A stretch of DNA of 7,556 nucleotides from Oscillospiraceae bacterium (GTDB lineage Bacteria; Bacillota; Clostridia; Oscillospirales; Oscillospiraceae). Made by a program: the position numbers and the translations under genes. Location: NCBI GenBank assembly GCA_017557265.1, contig JAFZAM010000052.1:1-7556 (forward strand), written 5' to 3'. The notes beneath the pieces were generated by a model. That model saw only the letters and a list, made by a program, of their open reading frames with translations, was not told the origin of the DNA and did no database searches. Positions 1 through 5,945 of the stretch are shown piece by piece; position 1 is the first letter of the stretch, and each line of letters begins with the position of its first letter.

Positions 1-1
1 C

Positions 2-790
2 AACTGCAGCACCTGCGGCGGCTCCTGCGGCGCGGCTCAGGACCTGCGCGCGGAGCTCAACGCGCACAGCACCGTAAAGCACGCCATAGCCGTCGTCTCC
101 GGCAAGGGCGGCGTCGGCAAATCGACCGTGACGAGCATGCTCGCCGTCGCGATGAACCGCCGCGGCTTCAAGACCGCCGTGCTCGACGCGGACATGACCG
201 GCCCCTCCATCCCGAAGTGCTTCGGCGTCTCCGAGCGCGCGGCCGCCTGCGAATACGGCATCCTGCCCGCCGAGACGAAGACCGGCGTCAAGCTGACCTC
301 CATCAACCTCTTCCTCGAGGAGGAGGACGATCCCGTCGTCTGGCGCGGCATCATCATCGGCAACACCGTCAAGCAGTTCTGGACGGACGTGTACTGGGGC
401 GACGTGGACTATATGTTCATCGACATGCCGCCGGGAACGGGCGACGTGCCCCTGACGGTCTTCCAGTCCATCCCCGTAGACGGGATCATCGTCGTGACGA
501 GCCCGCAGCAGCTCGTCGGCATGATAGTCGGCAAGGCCGTCAAGATGGCGGAGATGATGAATATCCCCGTCCTCGGCCTTATCGAGAACATGAGCTATTT
601 TGAGTGCCCCGACTGCGGGAAAAAGCACGAGATATTCGGCAGGAGCAGCCTCGAGGAGGTCGCCGCAAAGTACGGCGTCCCCGTCCTCGCGCGCCTGCCC
701 ATGAGGCCGGACGCCGCCGCCGCGTGCGACGCCGGCAAGGTCGAGGACCTCAGCTTCCCCGAGCTCGAGAGCGTCGGCGACAAGCTCTGA
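2..790 (+). CDS. mrp: Mrp/NBP35 (ApbC) family Fe-S cluster carrier ATPase, 5' end cut by window
   Basis: Partial gene: 262 codons are visible in the frame that begins at base 2, and the start lies outside the window. Family members of this type run about 270-290 residues, so probably only a short N-terminus is missing. Visible residues 2-9 hold a cysteine cluster (C2, C5, C9; CSTCGGSC), as in NBP35-like proteins. A deviant Walker A (GKGGVGKST, residues 34-42, bases 101-127) and a Walker B/switch region (IDMPPGTGD, around D141) follow. Near the C-terminus is a CPDC motif (C202, C205) in the context YFECPDCGKKHEIFG, the Mrp/ApbC cluster-binding CxxC. Known family role: a cytosolic dimeric P-loop NTPase that binds a labile Fe-S cluster between subunits and delivers it to apo-proteins. 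That would fit a genome encoding Fe-S enzymes such as NrdG. The stop TGA ends one base before the next gene's ATG, so the two are probably co-transcribed. The family call is firm; the client proteins are unknown. Confidence 0.93.
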   Translation, partial: NCSTCGGSCGAAQDLRAELNAHSTVKHAIAVVSGKGGVGKSTVTSMLAVAMNRRGFKTAVLDADMTGPSIPKCFGVSERAAACEYGILPAETKTGVKLTSINLFLEEEDDPVVWRGIIIGNTVKQFWTDVYWGDVDYMFIDMPPGTGDVPLTVFQSIPVDGIIVVTSPQQLVGMIVGKAVKMAEMMNIPVLGLIENMSYFECPDCGKKHEIFGRSSLEEVAAKYGVPVLARLPMRPDAAAACDAGKVEDLSFPELESVGDKL

Positions 791-791
791 G

Positions 792-2207
792 ATGTCCGCT
801 CTGACGAGACTTAAAACGAGATATATAGGCGACCGCCGCTTCTATGGGATGCTTCTGGCGGTCGCCGTTCCCATTATGGTCCAAAACGGGATCACGAACT
901 TCGTCAACCTCCTCGACAACATCATGGTCGGCCAGCTCGGGACGGAGTCGATGAGCGGCATCTCCATCGTCAACCAGCTCATCTTCGTCTTCAACATCTG
1001 CATCTTCGGCGCGACCTCCGGCGCGGGCATCTTCACCGCGCAGTTTTACGGCAGCGGGGACAACGACGGCGTCCGCGCGACGTTCCGCTTCAAGCTGATG
1101 ATATGCCTCGTGCTCGCCGCGATCTTCGTGACGGGCTTCGCCGTCAAGGGCGAGGACCTCATCCGGCTCTATATGAACGACGAGAACGCCGAGAGCGTCC
1201 TGCTCGCGGTCTCCGAGGGGCGCGGCTATCTCGACATCATGGTGATCGGGCTCGTCCCGTTCACGTTCTCCGCCGTCTACGTCGGGACGCTCAGGGAGAC
1301 GGGCAATACCGTCCCGCCCATGGTCGCGGGCATCGCGGCGGTCTTCGTCAATCTCGTCTTCAACTACATACTCATCTTCGGAAAGCTCGGCGCGCCCGTC
1401 ATGGGCGTGCGCGGCGCCGCCGTCGCGACGGTCATCGCCCGCTTCGCCGAGCTCGCGATAATCGTTATTTGGACCCACACGCACCACGCGCGCTGCCCCT
1501 TCATGCAAGGGGTCTACAAGTCCATGCGCGTGCCGGGGACGATCGTAAAGCGCATCTTCGTAAAGGGCGCGCCGCTCATGCTCAACGAGGTCCTCTGGAG
1601 CGTCGGCATGGCGATGATAACCCAGTGCTACTCGCTGCGCGGCCTGAGCGCCGTCGCCGCGATGAACATCAATTCGACGATGTTCAACCTCTTCAGCATC
1701 GTCTTCATCGCGCTCGGCAGCTCCGTCGGCATCATAATAGGGCAGCTCCTCGGCGCGGGGAAGATGGACGAGGCGCGCGACGCGGACAGAAAGCTCATAT
1801 TCTCCTCGTTTTTGTGCTGCATCGCCGTCGGCGCGCTGATGTTCGCGGCCTCCGGCGTCATCCCGAAGGCGTATAAGACGAGCGACGAGGTGCGCTCTCT
1901 CGCGACGAGCCTTATCAGAGTCGTGGCCGTGCTAATGCCCATCCACGCCGTGACCCACGCCTGCTACTTCACCCTGCGCTCCGGCGGGCGGACGTTCATA
2001 ACGTTCCTCTTCGACAGCGTGTTCCTCTGGGTCGTGAACTACCCGGTCGTCTGGTGCCTCACGCATTTGACGGAAATGCACATCGTCCCGCTTTACGCCA
2101 TATCGAGCGGCCTCGACCTCGTCAAGGTCGCCATCGGCCTTGCGATGGTCGCGAGCGGCGTCTGGATACGCAACATCGTCGACTCGCCGGACTCTGAAGA
2201 AGAATAG
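792..2207 (+). CDS. MATE family efflux transporter (12-TM cation/drug antiporter)
   Basis: A complete gene of 471 codons, the normal size for MATE exporters. The protein is mostly hydrophobic and consistent with twelve membrane helices in two homologous halves. The first half has the typical N-lobe signature around residues 40-62 (NLLDNIMVGQLG followed by a G-S-I-N-Q stretch). The GAGIFTAQFYG segment (about 77-87) and TLRETGNT (about 165-172) are typical loop motifs. The second half repeats the pattern, including GIIIGQLLGAG. The C-terminal tail is short and acidic (DSPDSEEE). Family role: inner-membrane export of cationic drugs, dyes or metabolites in exchange for Na+ or H+; the substrate cannot be read from sequence. 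The start is the ATG one base after the upstream stop. There is no clear Shine-Dalgarno, which suggests translational coupling to the Mrp gene. Nothing indicates a functional link with Mrp beyond shared transcription. Confidence 0.93.
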   Translation: MSALTRLKTRYIGDRRFYGMLLAVAVPIMVQNGITNFVNLLDNIMVGQLGTESMSGISIVNQLIFVFNICIFGATSGAGIFTAQFYGSGDNDGVRATFRFKLMICLVLAAIFVTGFAVKGEDLIRLYMNDENAESVLLAVSEGRGYLDIMVIGLVPFTFSAVYVGTLRETGNTVPPMVAGIAAVFVNLVFNYILIFGKLGAPVMGVRGAAVATVIARFAELAIIVIWTHTHHARCPFMQGVYKSMRVPGTIVKRIFVKGAPLMLNEVLWSVGMAMITQCYSLRGLSAVAAMNINSTMFNLFSIVFIALGSSVGIIIGQLLGAGKMDEARDADRKLIFSSFLCCIAVGALMFAASGVIPKAYKTSDEVRSLATSLIRVVAVLMPIHAVTHACYFTLRSGGRTFITFLFDSVFLWVVNYPVVWCLTHLTEMHIVPLYAISSGLDLVKVAIGLAMVASGVWIRNIVDSPDSEEE

Positions 2208-2209
2208 AA

Positions 2210-2231
2210 AAAGCCTCTCGGAGGAGGCTTT
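2210..2231. terminator. 8-bp hairpin just after the MATE stop codon, possible weak bidirectional terminator
   Basis: AAAGCCTC (2210-2217) and GAGGCTTT (2224-2231) form a perfect 8-bp stem with a 6-nt loop. Read rightward, the stem ends in only three Ts and then GAGG, so termination of the MATE transcript here would be weak. Read leftward, the stem is followed by a longer T run (AAAAA at 2208-2212 on the + strand), so it could act as a back-up terminator for leftward transcripts from the reductase gene. The strand is left undecided. Confidence 0.5.
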
Positions 2232-2249
2232 GAGGACGCGCACCCCATA

Positions 2250-2380
2250 GGCTTCCCCCCGCCGGGGGGAAGCTGTCAGCGTCAGCTGACTGATGAGGGG
2301 CGTCTTCTCCCGGCATAAGGTCAATGCCCCTCATCCGGTCTCGCTTCGCTCAACCACCTTCCCCCCGCCGGGGGGAAGGC
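2250..2380. repeat. 131-bp MITE-like palindromic intergenic element
   Basis: The left arm (2250-2301) and right arm (2326-2380) are imperfect inverted copies of each other, about 52 and 55 bp, around a 24-bp centre. Each arm begins with a self-complementary hairpin: a GCTTCCCCCC stem at 2251-2273 and CCTTCCCCCC at 2357-2379, each with a 3-nt loop. The innermost parts are a perfect 10-bp inverted pair, GATGAGGGGC at 2292-2301 and GCCCCTCATC at 2326-2335. The left arm also contains the palindrome GTCAGCTGAC (2281-2290). There is no coding potential and no obvious target-site duplication at the ends. The layout resembles the non-autonomous repeats found scattered in gut Clostridia genomes; that resemblance is from memory. 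The right end supplies the terminator listed separately. Confidence 0.7.
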
Positions 2381-2386
2381 TTTTTT
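2357..2386 (+). terminator. Strong rho-independent terminator for the mrp-MATE transcript (right end of the repeat)
   Basis: A perfect 10-bp G/C-rich stem (CCTTCCCCCC, loop GCC, GGGGGGAAGG; 2357-2379) is followed by C and six Ts (2381-2386). This is a textbook intrinsic terminator for rightward transcription. It is part of the mobile-looking repeat, so the element appears to have been kept as the terminator of the upstream operon. Confidence 0.8.
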
Positions 2387-2390
2387 GCCC

Positions 2391-2428
2391 AAAACGAAAG
2401 GAGCGCCCTGCTGTATGCGGGGCGCTCC
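2391..2428 (-). terminator. Rho-independent terminator for the leftward nrdD-trxB transcript
   Basis: GGAGCGCCC (2400-2408) pairs with GGGCGCTCC (2420-2428). Three further pairs, one a G-T wobble, extend the stem to 12 bp with a 5-nt loop. On the - strand it is followed by TTTCGTTTT (2391-2399). It lies 15 bp beyond the reductase stop codon and faces the + strand terminator, so the two convergent operons are insulated from each other. Confidence 0.8.
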
Positions 2429-2443
2429 GTATCTATGATAAAG

Positions 2444-3355
2444 CTATTTGACGTTGTCGATGTATCTGATCGCGGCGAGGGCGGAGACGGCTCCGTCGGC
2501 GCTCGCGGTCGTTATCTGGCGTATGCGCTTGGCGCGGCAGTCGCCCGCGACGAAGAGACCGGGAAGCCCCGTCTCGCAGGTCTCGTCGGCGGCAATGTAG
2601 CCCTGGCCGTCGAGCTCGACGACGTCGGCGAAGACCCCGTTTTCCGGGATGAGGCCGACCGCGAGGAAGACGCCCGAGCAGTCGACGCGGTGATCCTTTC
2701 CGTCCTTCGTGCGGACGAGGACGCCCGTCAGCTCGCCGTTCTCGGTCGCGTAGCCCGTGACCTTGACCCCGCAGATTATCTTGACGTTCGCCATCGCGGC
2801 GAGCCTGTCGGCGAGGGTCTTCTCGCCGGTCAGGAAGTCGAGGTCCTGCAGTATCGTGACGCTCTTGCTCGTCTCGGCGAGCAGGACGGCCTCCTGCAGC
2901 GCGCTGTTGCCGCCGCCCACGAGGGCGACGTCCTGCCCGGCGTAGAACGCGCCGTCGCAGACCGCGCAGAAGGAGATGCCGTTGCCGATGAGCTCGTCCT
3001 CGCCCGGAAGGCCGAGGGTGCGGTGCTTGACGCCCGCGGAGATGATGACGGCGCGGCTCTCATAGGCCCCGCCCTCCTCGGTGCGGACGCGGAAGTTTTC
3101 GCCCTTTTCTATCTTGACGACGTTCTCGAGCTCGAGCTCGGCGCCCTTTGCGAGGACCTGCTCGGTCAGCGCGTCGGCAAATTCGAGGCCGCTCATCTCT
3201 TTCGTGCCGGGCCAGTTTTCTATCTTCGGCGAGAAGGCGACCTGCCCGCCGAAGCTGTTCTTTTCAAGCACGAGGACGGTCTTTCCCGCCCTCAGGGCGT
3301 AGAGGGCGGCCGTAAGGCCGGCCGCCCCTCCGCCTACGCAGATTATATCGTACAT
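2444..3355 (-). CDS. trxB: Thioredoxin reductase-like FAD flavoprotein lacking the HRRxxxR NADPH motif
   Basis: Complete, 303 residues, a normal length for low-molecular-weight thioredoxin reductases. An FAD-binding GGGAAG lies at residues 8-13. The redox disulfide CAVC (C130, C133; SFCAVCDG) is followed by a second Rossmann GGGNSA at 147-152 and the C-terminal FAD motif GLFVAGD near 266-272. Family role: passing electrons through FAD to a CxxC pair and on to thioredoxin- or glutaredoxin-like partners. The segment that normally reads HRRxxxR and holds the 2'-phosphate of NADPH is replaced here by LQDLDFLTGE (169-178), without arginines. The donor may therefore be NADH, ferredoxin or another flavin system rather than NADPH; this is inference. 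The ATG at 3353-3355 is preceded by AGGAG (3363-3367), which overlaps the nrdD stop codon, and the intergenic gap is only 11 bp. Tight coupling to nrdD suggests that its partner is the redoxin domain fused to NrdD. Confidence 0.9.
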   Translation of the reverse strand: MYDIICVGGGAAGLTAALYALRAGKTVLVLEKNSFGGQVAFSPKIENWPGTKEMSGLEFADALTEQVLAKGAELELENVVKIEKGENFRVRTEEGGAYESRAVIISAGVKHRTLGLPGEDELIGNGISFCAVCDGAFYAGQDVALVGGGNSALQEAVLLAETSKSVTILQDLDFLTGEKTLADRLAAMANVKIICGVKVTGYATENGELTGVLVRTKDGKDHRVDCSGVFLAVGLIPENGVFADVVELDGQGYIAADETCETGLPGLFVAGDCRAKRIRQITTASADGAVSALAAIRYIDNVK

Positions 3356-3366
3356 GTCTTCGCTCC

Positions 3367-5751
3367 TCAGCCCGCGCGGGAGGCGGCAAGGAAGGCCTTG
3401 ATGTCCGCGACGCCCGCGAACTTCTCATAGGTCTTGCCGTCGGTGACGACGAGGGTCGGGGCCTGCTTTATGCCGAACTCCGCGACCTTGTCGAGGTTCT
3501 CCTCGGCGATGAGCTTTTCATACTTCATGCCGGCCTTGTCGAGCAGGCTCGCGACGACCTTGCAGTTGGGGCAGGTCGTGCGCGCGAAGAGGATGAGGCG
3601 GGACTCGCCGAGCGCGACGGGCGCGCCGGTCTCCGTGATGACGGCGACGGGGGCGTCGGCCGGGGTCCTCGGCTTGAGGACGGAGCGCTCGATGCAGTAG
3701 ACCTGACGGTCCTTGTACTCCTGGACCTTGCCGTCGTTCCAGTTCTGGACGGGGCGGTAGTAGCCGGTGATGCGGGAATAGACCTCGGCGGGCTGTCCGC
3801 AGTGCGGGCAGGTAAACTGCTCGCCGACGAGGTAGCCGTGCTCGCGGCACACGCTGTAGGTCGGGGAGAGAGTGTAGTACGGGAGCTGGTAGTTTTCGGC
3901 GATCTTGCGCACGAGGGAAGCCGCGGCCTCCCAGCTCGGGAGCTTCTCGCCGAGGAAGGCGTGGAAGACGGTGCCGGAGGTGTAGAGCGTCTGGAGCTGA
4001 TCCTGGATGTCGAGCGCGGTGAAGATGTCCTCCGTGAAGCTGACGGGCAGGTGGGAGCTGTTGGTGTAGTAGGGGGTGCCGTCCATGTTGGCGGTGATGA
4101 TGTCGGGATAACGCTCTCTGTCGTGCTTGGCGAGGCGGTAGGAGGTGGACTCGGCGGGGGTAGCCTCGAGGTTGAAGAGGTCGCCGTACTTCTCCTGATA
4201 GTCCGAAAGGCGCTCGCGCATGTGGTTGAGGACGTCCTTCGTGAATTCCTGCGCGGCGGGGTCGGTGAGGTCGGCGCGCAGCCAGCGGGCGTTGAGGCAG
4301 GCTTCGTTCATGCCGACGAGGCCGATGGTCGAGAAGTGGTTGGCGAAGGAGCCGAGGTAGCGCTTGGTGTAGGGATAGAGGCCGGCGTCGAGGAGCCTGG
4401 TGATGACCTTGCGCTTGACGTCGAGGGAGCGGGCGGCGATGTCCATCATGTTGTTGAGGCGCTCGTAGAACTCCTCGGGGGTCTTGGAGAGGTAGGCTAT
4501 GCGCGGCATGTTTATCGTCACGACGCCGATGGAGCCGGTGCTCTCGCCGGAGCCGAAGAAGCCGCCGGACTTCTTGCGCAGCTCGCGCAGGTCGAGGCGC
4601 AGGCGGCAGCACATGCTGCGCACGTCGCTGGGCTCCATGTCGGAGTTTATGTAGTTGGAGAAGTAGGGGGTGCCGTACTTGGAGGTCATCTCGAACAGGA
4701 GCTTGTTGTTCTCCGTCTCGGACCAGTCGAAGTCGCGGGTTATCGAGTAGGTCGGGATGGGATACTGGAAGCCGCGGCCGTTGGCGTCGCCCTCTATCAT
4801 GATCTCGATGAACGCCTTGTTGACCATGTCCATCTCGCGCTTGCAGTCCTTATAGCAGAAGTCGAGCTCCTTGCCGCCGACTATGCAGGGCAGCTCCGCG
4901 AGGTCCGCGGGGACGGTCCAGTCGAGCGTTATGTTGGAGAAGGGAGCCTGCGTGCCCCAGCGCGACGGGGTGTTGACGCCGTAGACGAAGCTCTGGATGC
5001 ACTGCTTGACCTCTTTGTAGGAGAGGTCGTCGACCTTGACGAAGGGCGCGAGGTAGGTGTCGAAGGAGGAGAACGCCTGCGCGCCGGCCCATTCGTTCTG
5101 CATGATGCCGAGGAAGTTGACCATCTGGTTGCAAAGCGTGCTCAGGTGGCCGGCGGGGGAGGAGGTGATCTTGCCGGGGATGCCGCCGAGACCCTCCTGG
5201 ATGAGCTGCTTGAGGCTCCAGCCCGCGCAGTAGCCGGTCAGCATGGAGAGGTCGTGCAGGTGCATCGCCGCGCTGGAGTGGGCGCGGGCTATCTCCTCGT
5301 CGTATATCTCGCTGAGCCAGTAGTTGGCGGTGATGGCGCCGGAGTTGGAGAGGATGAGGCCGCCGACGGAGTAGGTGACGGTGGAGTTCTCCTTGACGCG
5401 CCAGTCGTTTATCTTGAGGTAGTTGTCGACGGTCTTCTTGTAGTCGAGGACGGTCTCGTCGATGTTGCGCAGGTTCTCGTGCTGCTTGCGGTAGAGGATG
5501 TAGGCCTTAGCGACCTCGCCGTAGCCCGCCTCGCCGAGAACGTGCTCGACGCTGTCCTGGATGTCCTCGACGGCGATGAGCTCGTCTTTTATTTTTTTCT
5601 GGAAGTCGGCGGTGACCTTCAGGGCGAGAAAATCGATGATGTCGGGGGTGTAGTTGGTGTCTGTGGCGACGAAGGCCTTTTCGATGGCGGCGCCGATCTT
5701 GGAGATCTCGAAATCGACGACCTTGCCGTCTCTTTTAATGCATCTGTACAT
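3367..5751 (-). CDS. nrdD: Class III (anaerobic) ribonucleoside-triphosphate reductase NrdD with fused C-terminal thioredoxin/glutaredoxin-like domain
   Basis: 794 residues from the ATG at 5749-5751. This start is chosen because GGAGG sits 7 bases upstream and MYRCIKRDGKVVDF is a standard ATP-cone beginning; an in-frame ATG 99 bases earlier has no such support. An ATP-cone (about 1-95) provides allosteric control. The catalytic barrel includes HLHDLSMLTGYCAGW (C175, a likely active-site cysteine), NEWAGAQAFSSFDTYLAPF (219-237), NTPSRWGTQAPFSNITLDW (260-278) and MCCRLRLD (C381, C382). A zinc site is formed by C634, H637, C648 and C651. The glycyl radical is G663 in RITGYYRPV. The enzyme reduces NTPs to dNTPs without oxygen. 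The chain continues past its usual end through a linker (about 693-717) into a redoxin-like domain (718-794) with CPNC (C727, C730) and a cis-proline-type QAPTLVV (P765). The fused domain probably supplies or recycles reducing equivalents. Whether formate is also used cannot be read here. Confidence 0.96.
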   Translation of the reverse strand: MYRCIKRDGKVVDFEISKIGAAIEKAFVATDTNYTPDIIDFLALKVTADFQKKIKDELIAVEDIQDSVEHVLGEAGYGEVAKAYILYRKQHENLRNIDETVLDYKKTVDNYLKINDWRVKENSTVTYSVGGLILSNSGAITANYWLSEIYDEEIARAHSSAAMHLHDLSMLTGYCAGWSLKQLIQEGLGGIPGKITSSPAGHLSTLCNQMVNFLGIMQNEWAGAQAFSSFDTYLAPFVKVDDLSYKEVKQCIQSFVYGVNTPSRWGTQAPFSNITLDWTVPADLAELPCIVGGKELDFCYKDCKREMDMVNKAFIEIMIEGDANGRGFQYPIPTYSITRDFDWSETENNKLLFEMTSKYGTPYFSNYINSDMEPSDVRSMCCRLRLDLRELRKKSGGFFGSGESTGSIGVVTINMPRIAYLSKTPEEFYERLNNMMDIAARSLDVKRKVITRLLDAGLYPYTKRYLGSFANHFSTIGLVGMNEACLNARWLRADLTDPAAQEFTKDVLNHMRERLSDYQEKYGDLFNLEATPAESTSYRLAKHDRERYPDIITANMDGTPYYTNSSHLPVSFTEDIFTALDIQDQLQTLYTSGTVFHAFLGEKLPSWEAAASLVRKIAENYQLPYYTLSPTYSVCREHGYLVGEQFTCPHCGQPAEVYSRITGYYRPVQNWNDGKVQEYKDRQVYCIERSVLKPRTPADAPVAVITETGAPVALGESRLILFARTTCPNCKVVASLLDKAGMKYEKLIAEENLDKVAEFGIKQAPTLVVTDGKTYEKFAGVADIKAFLAASRAG

Positions 5752-5758
5752 GACGTTT

Positions 5759-5763
5759 CCTCC
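5759..5763 (-). promoter_or_regulatory. Shine-Dalgarno GGAGG of nrdD
   Basis: GGAGG on the - strand, 7 bases before the ATG at 5749-5751. It fixes the start of nrdD over the upstream in-frame ATG at 5848-5850, which lies in the leader hairpin and lacks a ribosome binding site. Confidence 0.85.
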
Positions 5764-5798
5764 GGGCTCCACGGCCCTTTTTATGATTAAAATATTAT

Positions 5799-5850
5799 AA
5801 AAAGACGATGTGTGCCGCCTGAGGGCGCAATGCCCCCGGACAGCACACAT
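5799..5850 (-). terminator. Near-perfect hairpin plus T tract between nrdG and nrdD: terminator or attenuator
   Basis: On the - strand, ATGTGTGC (5843-5850) pairs with GCACACAT (5808-5815). Inside it the two arms continue to pair through TGTC/GGCG and GGGGGC/GCCCTC, with one C-A mismatch and three G-T wobbles. This gives about 18 paired positions around the 5-nt loop ATTGC. Four bases later comes TTTTT (5799-5803). For transcripts reading through from nrdG this has the form of an intrinsic terminator. It also lies between the best nrdD promoter and the nrdD ribosome binding site, so it could act as an attenuator or as a 5' stabilising stem of the nrdD mRNA. The hairpin is certain; its role is inferred. 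Confidence 0.6.
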
Positions 5851-5879
5851 AGATTAGCACAGGCCAAATATTATGTCAA
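5851..5879 (-). promoter_or_regulatory. Promoter of nrdD (TTGACA-N17-TAATCT)
   Basis: A perfect -35 TTGACA (5874-5879, read on the - strand) and a weaker -10 TAATCT (5851-5856) are separated by 17 bp. Transcription would begin near 5844, inside the outer stem of the leader hairpin, giving a leader of about 93 bases. A perfect TATAAT at 5793-5798, downstream of the hairpin, has no recognisable -35 and is a weaker alternative. Confidence 0.55.
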
Positions 5880-5885
5880 TATAGA

Positions 5886-5901
5886 ATCGCAAAATATTGA
5901 T
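5886..5901 (-). promoter_or_regulatory. Weak second NrdR-box-like site
   Basis: About 10 of 16 positions match the NrdR consensus as I recall it (ACAC-W-ATAT-M-T-W-GTGT). The centre is 33 bp from that of the better box. NrdR sites usually come in pairs about three helical turns apart, so position rather than sequence is the main support. It lies directly upstream of the -35 of the nrdD promoter. Confidence 0.35.
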
Positions 5902-5918
5902 GACAAATTGGATACAAA

Positions 5919-5934
5919 CCACAATATATAGTTT
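5919..5934 (-). promoter_or_regulatory. NrdR box upstream of nrdD
   Basis: CCACAATATATAGTTT on the + strand matches the palindromic NrdR consensus at about 14 of 16 positions. NrdR is the nucleotide-sensing repressor of ribonucleotide reductase genes in most bacteria. The site sits 12 bp after the nrdG stop codon and about 40 bp upstream of the nrdD -35, which suggests that nrdD-trxB is controlled by NrdR independently of nrdG. No comparable site was seen in front of nrdG. Confidence 0.65.
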
Positions 5935-5945
5935 TCAACCTTTTT

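Noticed and set aside
1103..1876. 257-codon Arg-rich open frame inside the MATE gene
   Set aside because: Frame-shifted shadow of the MATE coding sequence; the Arg/Ala/His-rich product is typical of an out-of-frame reading of GC-rich DNA.
2324..3430. 368-codon open frame on the + strand opposite trxB
   Set aside because: Antisense shadow of a gene with intact flavoprotein motifs. It begins inside the intergenic repeat and contains the MATE operon terminator.
3802..5790. 662-codon open frame on the + strand opposite nrdD
   Set aside because: It is antisense to an unmistakable NrdD. Its product is low-complexity and rich in Val, Gly, Glu and Ala, as expected from the reverse complement of a GC-rich gene, and has no family features.
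5793..5798. Perfect TATAAT on the - strand close to nrdD
   Set aside because: No -35-like hexamer at a suitable distance, and it overlaps the T tract of the hairpin. Kept only as a possible secondary start.
5752..5850. 33-residue N-terminal extension of NrdD from an upstream in-frame ATG
   Set aside because: The ATG lies in the leader hairpin, has no ribosome binding site, and the peptide is unlike ATP-cone starts. GGAGG before the ATG at 5749-5751 decides the start.
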